A stretch of 64,000 bases of DNA from Sphingobacterium corticibacterium (GCF_004208525.1 NZ_SGIT01000007.1:90945-154944), one strand, 5' to 3'; positions 17,952 to 26,562 are shown, counted from the first letter of the stretch. Notes: a model not told the origin generated them from the sequence alone. Made by a program: numbers and translations.

Positions 17952-19640
17952 ATGATAAAACTAACTATTTATAAACTTCTTATAGTAGCCTGTATAGGTT
18001 TCTGCTACATAATGCCATCACTAAGACTTAACGCTCAAGTTTCACAAACATGGGTTCCCGATCAAGGTAATGGTACATATAAGAATCCTATTTTATATGC
18101 GGATTATTCTGATCCGGATGTTATACGTGTGGGCGACGATTATTATATGACGGCCTCAAGCTTTAACAGCGTGCCCGGTTTACCCATATTACATTCCAAG
18201 GATTTAGTGAATTGGCAAATCGTCAATTACGCACTTGGGGATTTGAATCTCGAAGGAGTGCCAACAGGATTTTTTGATAAACCTCAGCACGGAAAAGGCG
18301 TGTGGGCGCCTTGTATCCGTTACCATAGGGGTGAGTATATAATTTATTGGGGCGATCCGGATTTTGGTATTTATGTGGTTAAGACAAAAGATATTCTAGG
18401 ACCTTGGGATAAACCAATCTTAGTATTACCGGGCAAGGGACGTATCGATCCAAGTCCGCTGTTCGATGATAATGGTAAAGTCTATTTAACGCATGCTTGG
18501 GCAGGGAGCCGTGCGCAGTTTAATAGCGTGATGACTGTTTGTGAAATGGACGAAACGGGAAAAAATGTGATTGGTGAAGAAAGCCTGATTTTTGATGGTA
18601 ACGATGGTATCAATCATACGATAGAAGGGGGCAAGTTTTATAAGAAGGACGGTTATTATTATCTGCTGGCACCGGCAGGTGGGGTAGAAATGGGGTGGCA
18701 GATCGCGTTACGTTCCAAAAATGTATATGGCCCTTACGAGGTGAAACGGGTTCTCGATCAGGGAAAAACGGAGATAAACGGACCGCATCAAGGCGGACTT
18801 GTACAAACGCAAACGGGTGAATGGTGGTTTATCCATTTTCAAGATAAAGGGCCATATGGTCGTGTGACGCATTTGCAGCCTGTCCAGTGGAAAGATGGCT
18901 GGCCGGTAATGGGCATAAATGATAAAGATTATTGTGGCGAACCGGTTACCACGTATCGTAAACCGGATGTCGGAAAAACATACCCCATGGTAACGCCGGT
19001 AGAAAGTGATGATTTCAATGCGGCGAAGCTCGGATTACAATGGCAATGGCATGCCAACCCGCAACAAGGATGGGGATTCCCATCGACCAATGGCTATATA
19101 CGCTTGTATGGACAATATTTTCCGGATGGATATACAAACTTTTGGAACATTCCTAATTTGTTGTTACAAAAGTTACCTGCTCCAAAATTTACAGCTACTG
19201 TGAAACTTACTGCTATATTGCAAAATGAAGGCGATCAGGCTGGTTTGATTATGATGGGCTGGGATTATAGCTATATTGCACTCCGTAAAACAAAGGAGGG
19301 GTATACAATAGGTCAAGCTGTTTGTGAGGATGCAGAGCAAAAAGGAAAAGAAAAATTAGTGGAAGTACTATCCGTCAAAAATCTACATACAGAGGTGAAA
19401 TATAATTACCAAACCCGATTGGAAGCGACCGAAATACATCTACGTATGGAAGTTTCTGATGGCGGGGTATGTCAATTCTTGTATAGCGTTGATGGGAAAG
19501 AATTTAGGCCGGTCGGGGAACAATTTCAAGCTAGACAAGGGAAGTGGGTTGGTGCAAAAATGGGAATGTTTATATTGAATAAGGAACATAATACAATACG
19601 TTCGTGGATGGATGTGGATTGGTTTAGAATACATAAATAG
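17952..19640 (+). CDS. GH43 family glycosidase (beta-xylosidase/arabinofuranosidase type)
   Basis: 562 residues with a signal peptide ending near residue 28. The five-bladed propeller has all three GH43 catalytic positions: Asp54 in DYSDPDVI (base), Asp166 in RIDPSPLFDD (pKa modulator) and Glu225 in HTIEGGKFYK (acid). A C-terminal beta-sandwich from about 350 (ESDDFNAAKLGLQWQW) is the accessory domain of beta-xylosidase-like GH43 subfamilies. Activity on beta-xylosides or alpha-L-arabinofuranosides is likely; subfamily 12 is a guess. A heparinase relic lies directly upstream and a terminator-like hairpin (19717) directly downstream. Confidence 0.9.
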   Translation: MIKLTIYKLLIVACIGFCYIMPSLRLNAQVSQTWVPDQGNGTYKNPILYADYSDPDVIRVGDDYYMTASSFNSVPGLPILHSKDLVNWQIVNYALGDLNLEGVPTGFFDKPQHGKGVWAPCIRYHRGEYIIYWGDPDFGIYVVKTKDILGPWDKPILVLPGKGRIDPSPLFDDNGKVYLTHAWAGSRAQFNSVMTVCEMDETGKNVIGEESLIFDGNDGINHTIEGGKFYKKDGYYYLLAPAGGVEMGWQIALRSKNVYGPYEVKRVLDQGKTEINGPHQGGLVQTQTGEWWFIHFQDKGPYGRVTHLQPVQWKDGWPVMGINDKDYCGEPVTTYRKPDVGKTYPMVTPVESDDFNAAKLGLQWQWHANPQQGWGFPSTNGYIRLYGQYFPDGYTNFWNIPNLLLQKLPAPKFTATVKLTAILQNEGDQAGLIMMGWDYSYIALRKTKEGYTIGQAVCEDAEQKGKEKLVEVLSVKNLHTEVKYNYQTRLEATEIHLRMEVSDGGVCQFLYSVDGKEFRPVGEQFQARQGKWVGAKMGMFILNKEHNTIRSWMDVDWFRIHK

Positions 19641-19716
19641 TATCCTAGATACCGAGCGTATAAAACAATTTGTACACCTACCAGACGCAAATTAATAGAT
19701 AGGATTTAGTTTATGT

Positions 19717-19746
19717 AAGCTGCTCCCAAAATGTGGGGCAGCTTTT
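19717..19746 (+). terminator. intrinsic terminator after GH43
   Basis: A hairpin with arms AAGCTGCTCC and GGGCAGCTT around a short A-rich loop (about 9-10 pairs with one G-T), followed by TTTT. It lies 76 bases after the GH43 stop and would end the main transcript of the first locus. Confidence 0.65.
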
Positions 19747-19749
19747 GTC

Positions 19750-19884
19750 TCATATGCTGTAGGGAGTGAGAAAGGAGCCGATTTTATATTATATTTGGGA
19801 CACGGGACTTTTTTACAAGGTAAAGGGTCAAAAGGGAAGAAGACAACGATAAAGGTGCAAGATATTAAAGAAATACAATTATGA
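19750..19884 (+). pseudogene. relic of a heparinase II/III gene 3' end (copy 2)
   Basis: Reading from 19750 gives 44 codons and a TGA. The first 26 residues match the intact lyase region around FLGHGKLLQGKG (19 of 26 identical, including SEKG and LGHG). About 34 residues are then deleted, and the tail (KGKKTTIKVQD, ending KEIQL) resembles the tail of copy 1. The TGA overlaps the next gene's ATG as ATGA, so the former lyase was once translationally coupled to the DUF1080 gene. The terminator at 19717 separates it from GH43. Confidence 0.85.
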
Positions 19885-20699
19885 AGTATGCTATTATATT
19901 AATCTGTATGAGTGTTCTTATGAATGCTTGCGACAGCTCGAAATCGCAAAAAAATGATGAAGAATGGATAGCGCTCTTTAATGGAAAAGATTTAGACGAC
20001 TGGTTTGTAAAAATAAACGGTCACGACTTTGGCGTAAACTATGGGCAAACCTTCGGGGTGGATAGTGGTATTCTAAAAGTAAGTTATGATCAATACGGTG
20101 ATTTTAACGATCAGTTTGGTCATTTATATTACAAAGTTCCATTTTCTCATTACCATTTGATTGCCTAGTATCGGTTTGTTGGCGAACTTCATCAGGGAGC
20201 ACCAAGCTATACTTTACGTAATAGTGGGATTATGTTTCATTCCCAAGATCCTCGTAAAATGCTTAAAAATCAAGATTGGCCAATATCTATTGAGATGCAA
20301 TTTCTTGGAGGCTTGGGAGATGGGAAAGAAAGGCCCACAGGAAATATGTGTTCTCCTGGCACGCATGTCGTGTACAACGGAAAACTGTCTGAAGAGCATT
20401 GTATTAATTCTACATCCAAAACATACCATGGCGATCAATGGGTTACGGCAGAACTTATCGTTCATGGGGATTCTGTAATTCAACATGTGATCAATGGGGA
20501 CACGGTGTTGCAGTATTCAAAACCCCAAATCGGTGGATCTGTGGTCAATGGTCACGATCCAAAAGAAAAAATCGACGGTAAATTATTGAACAATGGTTTT
20601 ATTGCATTGCAAAGTGAGGGACAACCAGTGCAATTTCGAACAGTGAAGTTATTAGATCTTAGTCAGAAAACACGATCCGGAGATAGATCCATAAATTAA
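19881..20699 (+). pseudogene. DUF1080 (3-keto-disaccharide hydrolase-type) lipoprotein gene interrupted by an in-frame TAG
   Basis: 273 codons in one frame. The first part has a lipobox (MNAC), then EEWIALFNGKDLDDW, the typical start of a DUF1080 concanavalin-like domain. Codon 96 is TAG at 20166-20168. Translation continues in the same frame with YRFVGELHQGAP, RNSGIMFHSQDP and the usual DUF1080 ending (GFIALQSEGQPVQFRTVKLLDL). Family members have Glu before YRFVGE, so a GAG to TAG change is the simple explanation. Nothing else is damaged, which suggests a recent mutation or a base-call error. If intact it would act on glycosidic bonds of oxidised (3-keto) or related sugars at the outer membrane. 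Confidence 0.88.
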
Positions 20700-20742
20700 A
20701 AAGGTACATAAATGATAAGCGTAAACACAGATGTTTTCCACT

Positions 20743-20767
20743 AAAAACCGAACGGTCCACGGTTTTT
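20743..20767. other. hairpin at the left flank of the tandem array
   Basis: An 8-bp perfect stem AAAAACCG/CGGTTTTT with a 9-base loop. It can work as a terminator for the DUF1080 gene on the + strand (T-run in the 3' arm). A related AAACCG/CGGTTT palindrome flanks the other side of the array at 21376-21389, so the pair may be the boundary of the repeated unit. Confidence 0.6.
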
Positions 20768-20773
20768 GGCAAT

Positions 20774-21319
20774 CCCTTTGTCACATAAAGGGAATGGTTT
20801 ATCTGATCCAGTACCCACTTTTTCGGCAGGAGTGTTCCCCTTTTGTTGTACGGTGATCCCTTTATCATATACAGTGAATGGTTTGTCTGATCTAGTGTCC
20901 ACTTTTCGGGTTGGAGTGTTCCCTTTTTGTTATACAGTAATCCCTTTATCATATACAGTGAGTGGTCTGTCTGATCCAGTGCCCACTTTTTCGGCAGGAG
21001 TGTTCCCCTTTTGTTGTACAGTGATCCCTTTATCATATACAGTGAATGGTTTGTCTGATCTAGTGTCCACTTTTTGGGCTGAAGTGTTCCCTTTTTGTTA
21101 TACAGTGAATGGTTTGTCTGATCTAGTGTCCACTTTTTGGGCTGAAGTGTTCCCTTTTTGTTATACAGTGAATGGTTTGTCTGATCTAGTGTCCACTTTT
21201 TCGGCAGAAGTGTTCCCTTTTTGCTGTGCAGCGATCCCTGTATCGTATACAGTGAATGGTTTATCTGATCCAGTGTCTACTTTTTCGGCAGGAGTGTTCC
21301 CTTTTTGTTGTACCGTGAT
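20774..21319. repeat. tandem repeat array of 63-bp and 21-bp modules
   Basis: 546 bases made of seven 63-bp A modules (CCCTTTATCATATACAGTGA to GAGTGTT) and five 21-bp B modules (CCCTTTTTGTTGTACAGTGAT) in the order AB AB AB A A AB AB. The start of A and the whole of B are similar, so unequal exchange between them explains the loss of B from two units. All module lengths are multiples of 21, so frames stay open on both strands: 20766-21335 on + and 20659-21036 on -. The translations are repetitive (VIPLSYTVNGLSDLV type) with no recognisable domain, start signal or codon bias, so I do not call them genes. The array separates the decayed end of the polysaccharide locus from the two-component system. 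Confidence 0.85.
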
Positions 21320-21375
21320 TACCTATTCGGCATAGTGTAATCACACTACGTCATAAAGTGTTCGGTAAAAGCGAC

Positions 21376-21390
21376 AAACCGTACGGTTTT
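21376..21390. other. palindrome at the right flank of the tandem array
   Basis: AAACCGTACGGTTT is a perfect 14-base palindrome followed by TT on the + strand. It lies 51 bases beyond the 3' end of the response-regulator gene (- strand). It mirrors the hairpin at 20743 and may end transcription entering from either side. A smaller TAGTGT/ACACTA hairpin lies just to its left near 21335-21350. Confidence 0.5.
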
Positions 21391-21440
21391 TGACCCATAT
21401 ATAGGCCCCATTCCCGCTAAGTGTTTAAGTTAACTTGATC

Positions 21441-22115
21441 TTATTCCGTTGAAAGTTCCTTTGCGTCTGAATCCAAAGCCTGTAAAACTTCATCCATATT
21501 TTTCGTGTGAAATTTACGGAGAATGTTTTGCCGATGGGCTTCCACGGTACGAATACTAACATTCAAAATTTCAGCGACTTCTTTTGTGCTGAGATGATCA
21601 CGCGTCATCTTTATTATTTCGAGTTCTCTTCTGGAGAGAGATATACTGCCCGGAGAAGCCAACTTGTTAGCGTTAGTATGGGTTCGGGAGTCGAGGTATT
21701 TTTTTACTAAAATATCGGTTACTTCACCAATGAAATAAAACCGACCAGCATAAACGGAACGGATGGCATTCAGGAAAATTTTATTGCTTGTATCTTTTAA
21801 TATAAATCCGCTGGCTTTCATATCTAAAGCTCTCGTTACATAATCTGGACTATCATACAAACTAAAGAAAATTATTTTGCTATTGGGGCGCAGCCGTAAT
21901 ATGGCTTCTGCAGTTTCAATGCCATTAATTCCCGGCATTCGGATATCCATGATAATCACATCCGGAATTATGGTGACCAAATCTTCCAGTGCAGTCTCGC
22001 CGTCCGCGGCTTCACCAACCACTTCCATATCTTCTTCACGGTCTATAAGTTGTTTCAATCCATTCCTGAATATTTCGTGATCATCTACCAAAAAAACTTT
22101 AATCGCTGTGTTCAT
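21441..22115 (-). CDS. NarL/FixJ-type response regulator
   Basis: 224 residues. The receiver domain (1-120) has the acidic pair DD at 11-12, the phospho-acceptor Asp57 in IIMDIRMPG, and a conserved Lys in ILKD near 107. A LuxR-type helix-turn-helix follows (about 158-215: LSRRELEIIKM, STKEVAEILNVSIRTVEAHRQNI). It starts one base after the histidine kinase stop, so the two are one operon and a cognate pair. Its targets are not shown by sequence; the urea operon next door is a possible one, but only by proximity. Confidence 0.92.
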   Translation of the reverse strand: MNTAIKVFLVDDHEIFRNGLKQLIDREEDMEVVGEAADGETALEDLVTIIPDVIIMDIRMPGINGIETAEAILRLRPNSKIIFFSLYDSPDYVTRALDMKASGFILKDTSNKIFLNAIRSVYAGRFYFIGEVTDILVKKYLDSRTHTNANKLASPGSISLSRRELEIIKMTRDHLSTKEVAEILNVSIRTVEAHRQNILRKFHTKNMDEVLQALDSDAKELSTE

Positions 22116-22116
22116 G

Positions 22117-23919
22117 TTAACATGGTATTTCTAGTACAACAGTTGTTCCTTTCCCCGGCTCTGTATCGAGCGTGAATATACCGCCCAATAGTTCAGCGCG
22201 TTCTTTCATGCCTTTTAAACCGTTCATCTTACGCGTTCTGTTAGGGTCATATAAGTGGTTCTCTTCAAAATAAAAGCCGCTGCCATTGTCTTTGACGATT
22301 AAATTAAGAAAATCTTGCGAAGTATCAACATATATTTCCACTAAAGTAGCCTCGGCGTGCTTGATAATATTATTTAGGCTTTCTTGCATAATACGGTATA
22401 ATGTAACTTCAAGTTCCGGCGAGAGTATTTTCTGCCCAATATTGCTCTCCAGCACAAAAGAAATGGAACGATCTGCATCCTTACACGTCTTAATAAGATC
22501 CTCGATGGCAGATAGCAGGCCGAAATCTTCCAGGACACTTGGTAATAGGTCTGCACATATTCGACGAGTTTCGATAATCAGTTTGTGGAGCATGGAGTTA
22601 ACGGCAAGCATATCGGCACTTTTATCACTATTTTCATCCGCTATCTGTTCCAACTTCATACGGAGGCTGGTCAGCATTTGCCCAATACCGTCATGTATTT
22701 CAGTGGCTACACGCTTGCGCTCCTTCTCTTGTCCGTTAATAATGGCAAACGAACGTATATGTTTATCCTGCGTCTCGCGTTTGAGCTTTTCTTCAATGAG
22801 TAACCTATTCTCACGTTCTGCGTTCTTTCGTTTCGTAATATCGTTCGCAATGACCAAGTATTGATATAGGCTCCCCATTTTATCGAAGACAGGAATTAAG
22901 GTCACATCTAGCCAGAATCCACTTCCATCAGATGCATAATCAAAGATTTCGTCCTGCCACACCTCGAAACGTTTTTTCGGATGGCGTATATGTTCGTAGA
23001 TGATACATTCGCTCGCAGTCGTGTTATTGTAAAATATGAATTTGTCACGCAGTTGAGACATCGTATACCGCGTAACGTGGCCATACTTTTCATTCGCATA
23101 GAGGATCTTACCTTCTGGATCAATCTTAACAAGATAGGTAGCTTTATCTAATGCAAAATTTATTTCGCGGATTTCATTGTAGGAATGTTCCATGGCGACA
23201 TGAGCCTCCTGCAGTTTTTCGGAAAGTTGTGTGGAACGCTTTTCCGATTTTACCAATCCGATGACAACACGTCTGATATATATGGACAACGGATAAAAAA
23301 TAAATAATACCTCTAACGTGATTGTCAGGAGGAGTACGCCGCACATAATATAATCGGTGTCTTTCAGCCGGCTGATTCGCTCTCTGGCAAATCGATCATA
23401 TTCAAATACAATTAAATCCATTCCCAGTAGATAGGATTGTTCATTGTTCAGTATAGTTTCTACATATGGCCGCAAAAGGGTAGGATTTGCCGAAGTAGTT
23501 GTATCAATAATAGCGATTATATGTTCTGCTGCCAGCATCATTTCATTACGTGGATGACTGACCAGTTCAAAAAGCTCTTTTATTTCCCCTAAATTGTAAG
23601 TGGGCAATTCGAGAAATTTATTTCCATCTTCCAGGCTTTTTTGTACTTTCTCCCACTGGCGGAGCGTATTCAGAAATTCTTTCTTACTATTTTCGTAATC
23701 GTAACCATTTTGCAGCATAAGGGCCGTCTTACTAAGTGTTTGGCTGTGGGTGCGCAAACGTGCCGTGAAATTGATTACATGCGAATCGTCTAAAGAGCGA
23801 CTCAGGTGTTGCTGTATCCGCCATTGGCTCGCTATTGTTAGGAATGCAATGATGGACAAGGCGATGATATACCGCGATGTGAATTTTTTAAATAGCTTTC
23901 CTTCTACAGATTTTTTCAC
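22117..23919 (-). CDS. membrane sensor histidine kinase (PAS, HisKA_3)
   Basis: 600 residues. TM1 about 17-32, an extracytoplasmic domain 33-188, TM2 about 189-212, a coiled segment 220-255, a PAS domain about 256-365 (ending in ANDITKRKNAE), then HisKA_3 with His409 in TEIHDGIGQM and a HATPase domain (N-box NNIIKHA 516-522, DNGSGF 544-549, GLKGMKERA 567-575, GKGTT 589-593). The sensor region begins with LRTHSQTLSKTALML, which resembles the PilJ/NarX-type helical ligand-binding domain. It phosphorylates the regulator encoded one base downstream. The ligand is unknown. Confidence 0.92.
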   Translation of the reverse strand: MKKSVEGKLFKKFTSRYIIALSIIAFLTIASQWRIQQHLSRSLDDSHVINFTARLRTHSQTLSKTALMLQNGYDYENSKKEFLNTLRQWEKVQKSLEDGNKFLELPTYNLGEIKELFELVSHPRNEMMLAAEHIIAIIDTTTSANPTLLRPYVETILNNEQSYLLGMDLIVFEYDRFARERISRLKDTDYIMCGVLLLTITLEVLFIFYPLSIYIRRVVIGLVKSEKRSTQLSEKLQEAHVAMEHSYNEIREINFALDKATYLVKIDPEGKILYANEKYGHVTRYTMSQLRDKFIFYNNTTASECIIYEHIRHPKKRFEVWQDEIFDYASDGSGFWLDVTLIPVFDKMGSLYQYLVIANDITKRKNAERENRLLIEEKLKRETQDKHIRSFAIINGQEKERKRVATEIHDGIGQMLTSLRMKLEQIADENSDKSADMLAVNSMLHKLIIETRRICADLLPSVLEDFGLLSAIEDLIKTCKDADRSISFVLESNIGQKILSPELEVTLYRIMQESLNNIIKHAEATLVEIYVDTSQDFLNLIVKDNGSGFYFEENHLYDPNRTRKMNGLKGMKERAELLGGIFTLDTEPGKGTTVVLEIPC

Positions 23920-23977
23920 AGGATTTTTTTGTTAGTCCGATACGCACGGCAGCGCTGTCATGCCGTTGTTTTAAAGC

Positions 23978-24002
23978 AACAGAAGCCGCTATGGCTTCTG
24001 TT
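23978..24002 (-). terminator. hairpin terminator after ureC
   Basis: A perfect 10-bp stem AACAGAAGCC/GGCTTCTGTT with a 5-base loop, just beyond the ureC stop at 24017. The following bases on the - strand (GCTTTAAAA) are a weak U-tract. It probably ends the urea operon and insulates the kinase gene. A second short inverted repeat (ACGGCA...TGCCGT) lies nearby at about 23945-23966. Confidence 0.6.
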
Positions 24003-24016
24003 GAAAATCGCGATTT

Positions 24017-25729
24017 CTAAAATAGGCTATACAGCTGTGTCAATGGGAGTTTTTCTGCCGGTTCACAGCTTATCGGTGTTCCATCGGCAGTTACTTCATA
24101 TGTATCCGGGTCAACCTTTATTTTCGGAAGAGCATCGTTGAAGACCATATCTTTTTTTCGTATATTTCGTGTATTTCGTACAGGTTGGATCATTTTATTT
24201 AATCCGTAAGTTTCCACGTTATCTACCGAAGCTTGTGATACGAAAGCGATGGAAGTATTACCTACAGCGCTACCTAATGCGCCGTACATTGGTCTAGAAA
24301 ATATCGGCTCCGTCGTTGCAATAGAGCCATTTGGATCTCCCATCTGTGCTTGTACAACAGTCCCTCCTTTAAGCGTAAGTTCAGGTTTAATACCAAAAAA
24401 ACGAGGATCCCATACGACAAGATCTGCCAGTTTACCCGGTTCAATAGAACCGATAAGGTGGCTACATCCGTGTGTGATTGCTGGATTGATGGTGTACTTT
24501 GCAATATATCTTTTAATCCGGAAATTATCCGTATCAGTCTCACTATCTTCAGGGAGGCTTCCAAGCTGTATCTTCATTTTGTCCGCAATCTGCCAAGTTC
24601 TGCATATTACCTCTCCAACACGGCCCATGGCCTGCGAATCAGAAGTAAACATGGATATGGCGCCCATATCATGCAGTACATCTTCAGCGGCAATGGTCTG
24701 TTTTCGGATACGGCTCGCGGCGAATGCCACATCCTCATCTATACTTTTGTCCAAATGGTGGCAGACCATCAGCATATCGAGGTGCTCATCCACGGTATTA
24801 ATAGTATACGGGTTAGTAGGTGATGTAGACGACGGTAATACATTAGGTTCTCCCAACATGGTAATAGTATCCGGCGCGTGTCCGCCGCCAGCCCCTTCAA
24901 TGTGGTAGCAATGTATTGCTCTATCGTTAAACGCTTTGATCGAGTCTTCGACATAGCAACTTTCATTCAAGGAATCCGTATGGATACACACCTGTACATC
25001 GTATTGATCGGCTATAGATAAACAATTGTCGATAGCGGAAGCCGATGATGCCCAGTCCTCATGTAGTTTAAGTGTCATTGCGCCAGCCTTTATCTGTGCT
25101 TCCAATTCTTTCGGTCCGGAAGAACTACCTTTGCCTAAGAAACCTATGTTCAAAGGAAAAGTGTCCGTCGCCTGCAACATCATTTTTATATAGGTAGCAT
25201 TGGGGGTAATCGTCGTTGCCAGTGTGCCGGTAGTTGGTCCGGTACCCCCTCCAATAAGTGTCGTTATGCCACTCGATAACGCTTCTTCCGCTTGTTGTGG
25301 GCAGATAAAATGTACGTGCGTATCTACCCCGCCGGCAGTAATTATTTTTCCTTCACCTGAAATGATTTCCGTATTTGCACCAATAATCATGTGTTGGTCT
25401 ACACCGTCCATGATGTGTGGATTTCCGCCTTTTCCTATGCCGACGATCAGGTTGTCTTTGATGCCTATATCCGCCTTATATATCCCGGTATGATCGACAA
25501 TCAAGGCATTGGTAATGATCATATCCAGCACTTCGTCGGGCTCAAACCCTGTAGCTTGCGCCATGCCGTCGCGCACAGACTTACCACCGCCGAAAATACA
25601 TTCTTCGCCGTACACGGTAAGATCTTTCTCTACGGAAGCAATGAGGTTTGTGTCACCCAAACGTATTTTATCACCCGTTGTCAGTCCGAACAATTCGGCA
25701 TATTTTGTTTTTGATATCTTGTGTGCCAT
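24017..25729 (-). CDS. ureC: urease subunit alpha
   Basis: 570 residues, the usual UreC length. All dinickel-centre residues are present at the Klebsiella positions plus four: His138 and His140 (DTHVHF), Lys221 for carbamylation (TLKLHED), His250 (CIHTD), His276 (CYHIEG) and Asp364 (TSDSQAMGR). The mobile-flap MVCHHLD (Cys323, His324) is intact. It hydrolyses urea to ammonia and carbamate in the cytoplasm. It follows the fused gamma/beta gene by 40 bases at the end of the porin-urtABCDE-ureAB-ureC operon. No ureD, E, F, G or H gene lies in the window, although the apoenzyme needs them for nickel insertion. Confidence 0.98.
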   Translation of the reverse strand: MAHKISKTKYAELFGLTTGDKIRLGDTNLIASVEKDLTVYGEECIFGGGKSVRDGMAQATGFEPDEVLDMIITNALIVDHTGIYKADIGIKDNLIVGIGKGGNPHIMDGVDQHMIIGANTEIISGEGKIITAGGVDTHVHFICPQQAEEALSSGITTLIGGGTGPTTGTLATTITPNATYIKMMLQATDTFPLNIGFLGKGSSSGPKELEAQIKAGAMTLKLHEDWASSASAIDNCLSIADQYDVQVCIHTDSLNESCYVEDSIKAFNDRAIHCYHIEGAGGGHAPDTITMLGEPNVLPSSTSPTNPYTINTVDEHLDMLMVCHHLDKSIDEDVAFAASRIRKQTIAAEDVLHDMGAISMFTSDSQAMGRVGEVICRTWQIADKMKIQLGSLPEDSETDTDNFRIKRYIAKYTINPAITHGCSHLIGSIEPGKLADLVVWDPRFFGIKPELTLKGGTVVQAQMGDPNGSIATTEPIFSRPMYGALGSAVGNTSIAFVSQASVDNVETYGLNKMIQPVRNTRNIRKKDMVFNDALPKIKVDPDTYEVTADGTPISCEPAEKLPLTQLYSLF

Positions 25730-25769
25730 TTTATTAAAGTTTTTTAAATAATCTGATGTTGTAAACGAT

Positions 25770-26525
25770 TTAGACGGTTGTTTCTATGTAGCCCTTGTCT
25801 TTTAGGATGGTTTCTATTTCTTGCACCCTACCTTCGATTGAACCGTTAATCAGTGCATTGGCACCGAACACCTTTTTTTCGCCACCTATTTCGACGAGTT
25901 GTACAGTTTTGGTTTCGTCTGGCTTAAATCGGATGGCCGTACCAGAAGGAATATCTAATCTATACCCCAGCGTAGCTAGGCGATCGAATTTCAACACTTT
26001 GTTTGTTTCAATAAACGGATAGTGAGATCCGACCTGTACCGAGCGATTTCCAGCATTATATACGGATATTTCTACAGTAGATTTTTTAGCATTGAGTTCT
26101 ATTTCTCCTGCTGTTACAAAAGATTCACCAGGAGAAGCCGTAGTGCTGTTATTAATTACCTTTTCCGTACCCGTTCGTGTAAGTCCGGACCCGTAGAGTG
26201 CAAAACCATTGTCGATCGCCGATCGATTGATGGGTTGGTGCACTGTAACCAATTTTGTGCCGTCAGGGAACGTACCTTCAACTTGAACGGTATCGAGCAA
26301 TGCAGGCACACCGTCCATCACATCGTCAAATCCAAGTATTTCCCGACCCTTCTCCATCAAGTTTTTTACGGATTCACCTTCACGGATGAACTCCAGCAGC
26401 TGTGTGGCTATCAGCGCCACAGATTCCGGATAATTTAATTTGATACCTCTCGCGTATCTTTTTTGTGCTACAAATCCTGCATTATGCAGCATGAGCTTTT
26501 CTATTTCTTTTGGGGATAATTTCAT
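25770..26525 (-). CDS. ureAB: fused urease gamma/beta subunit
   Basis: 251 residues. Residues 1-100 are the gamma subunit (MKLSPKEIEKLMLHNAG, QKRYARGIKLNYPE, VQVEGTFPDGTKLV). Residues about 135-240 are the beta subunit (GEIELNAKKSTVEISVYNAGNR beginning, QVGSHYPFIETN, LDIPSGTAIRFKP). Fusion of the two small subunits is known from Helicobacter and from some Bacteroidota. A linker around 110-132 is polar (GSGLTRTGTEKV). It assembles with UreC into the cytoplasmic urease. Placed between urtE and ureC with short gaps, it belongs to the same transcript. Confidence 0.95.
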   Translation of the reverse strand: MKLSPKEIEKLMLHNAGFVAQKRYARGIKLNYPESVALIATQLLEFIREGESVKNLMEKGREILGFDDVMDGVPALLDTVQVEGTFPDGTKLVTVHQPINRSAIDNGFALYGSGLTRTGTEKVINNSTTASPGESFVTAGEIELNAKKSTVEISVYNAGNRSVQVGSHYPFIETNKVLKFDRLATLGYRLDIPSGTAIRFKPDETKTVQLVEIGGEKKVFGANALINGSIEGRVQEIETILKDKGYIETTV

Positions 26526-26562
26526 GCTTTTTAACTGTTTTAAATTTCTGTAAATACTATTT

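Noticed and set aside
19881..20699. Frameshift in the DUF1080 gene
   Set aside because: Both halves are in the same frame (all start positions equal modulo three), so it is a nonsense codon rather than a frameshift.
20659..21036. 125-codon open frame on the - strand through the tandem array
   Set aside because: Open only because the modules are multiples of three without stops; no start signal, no domain, and the opposite strand is equally open.
20774..21319. Possible CRISPR array
   Set aside because: The modules are contiguous with no unique spacers, repeat length is too long, and no cas genes are near.
20766..21335. 189-codon open frame on the + strand through the tandem array
   Set aside because: Same reason; the translation is a Cys/Phe-rich repeat without recognisable features, starting inside the left hairpin.
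24249..24908. 219-codon open frame opposite ureC
   Set aside because: Antisense shadow of a highly conserved urease gene; no supporting motif.
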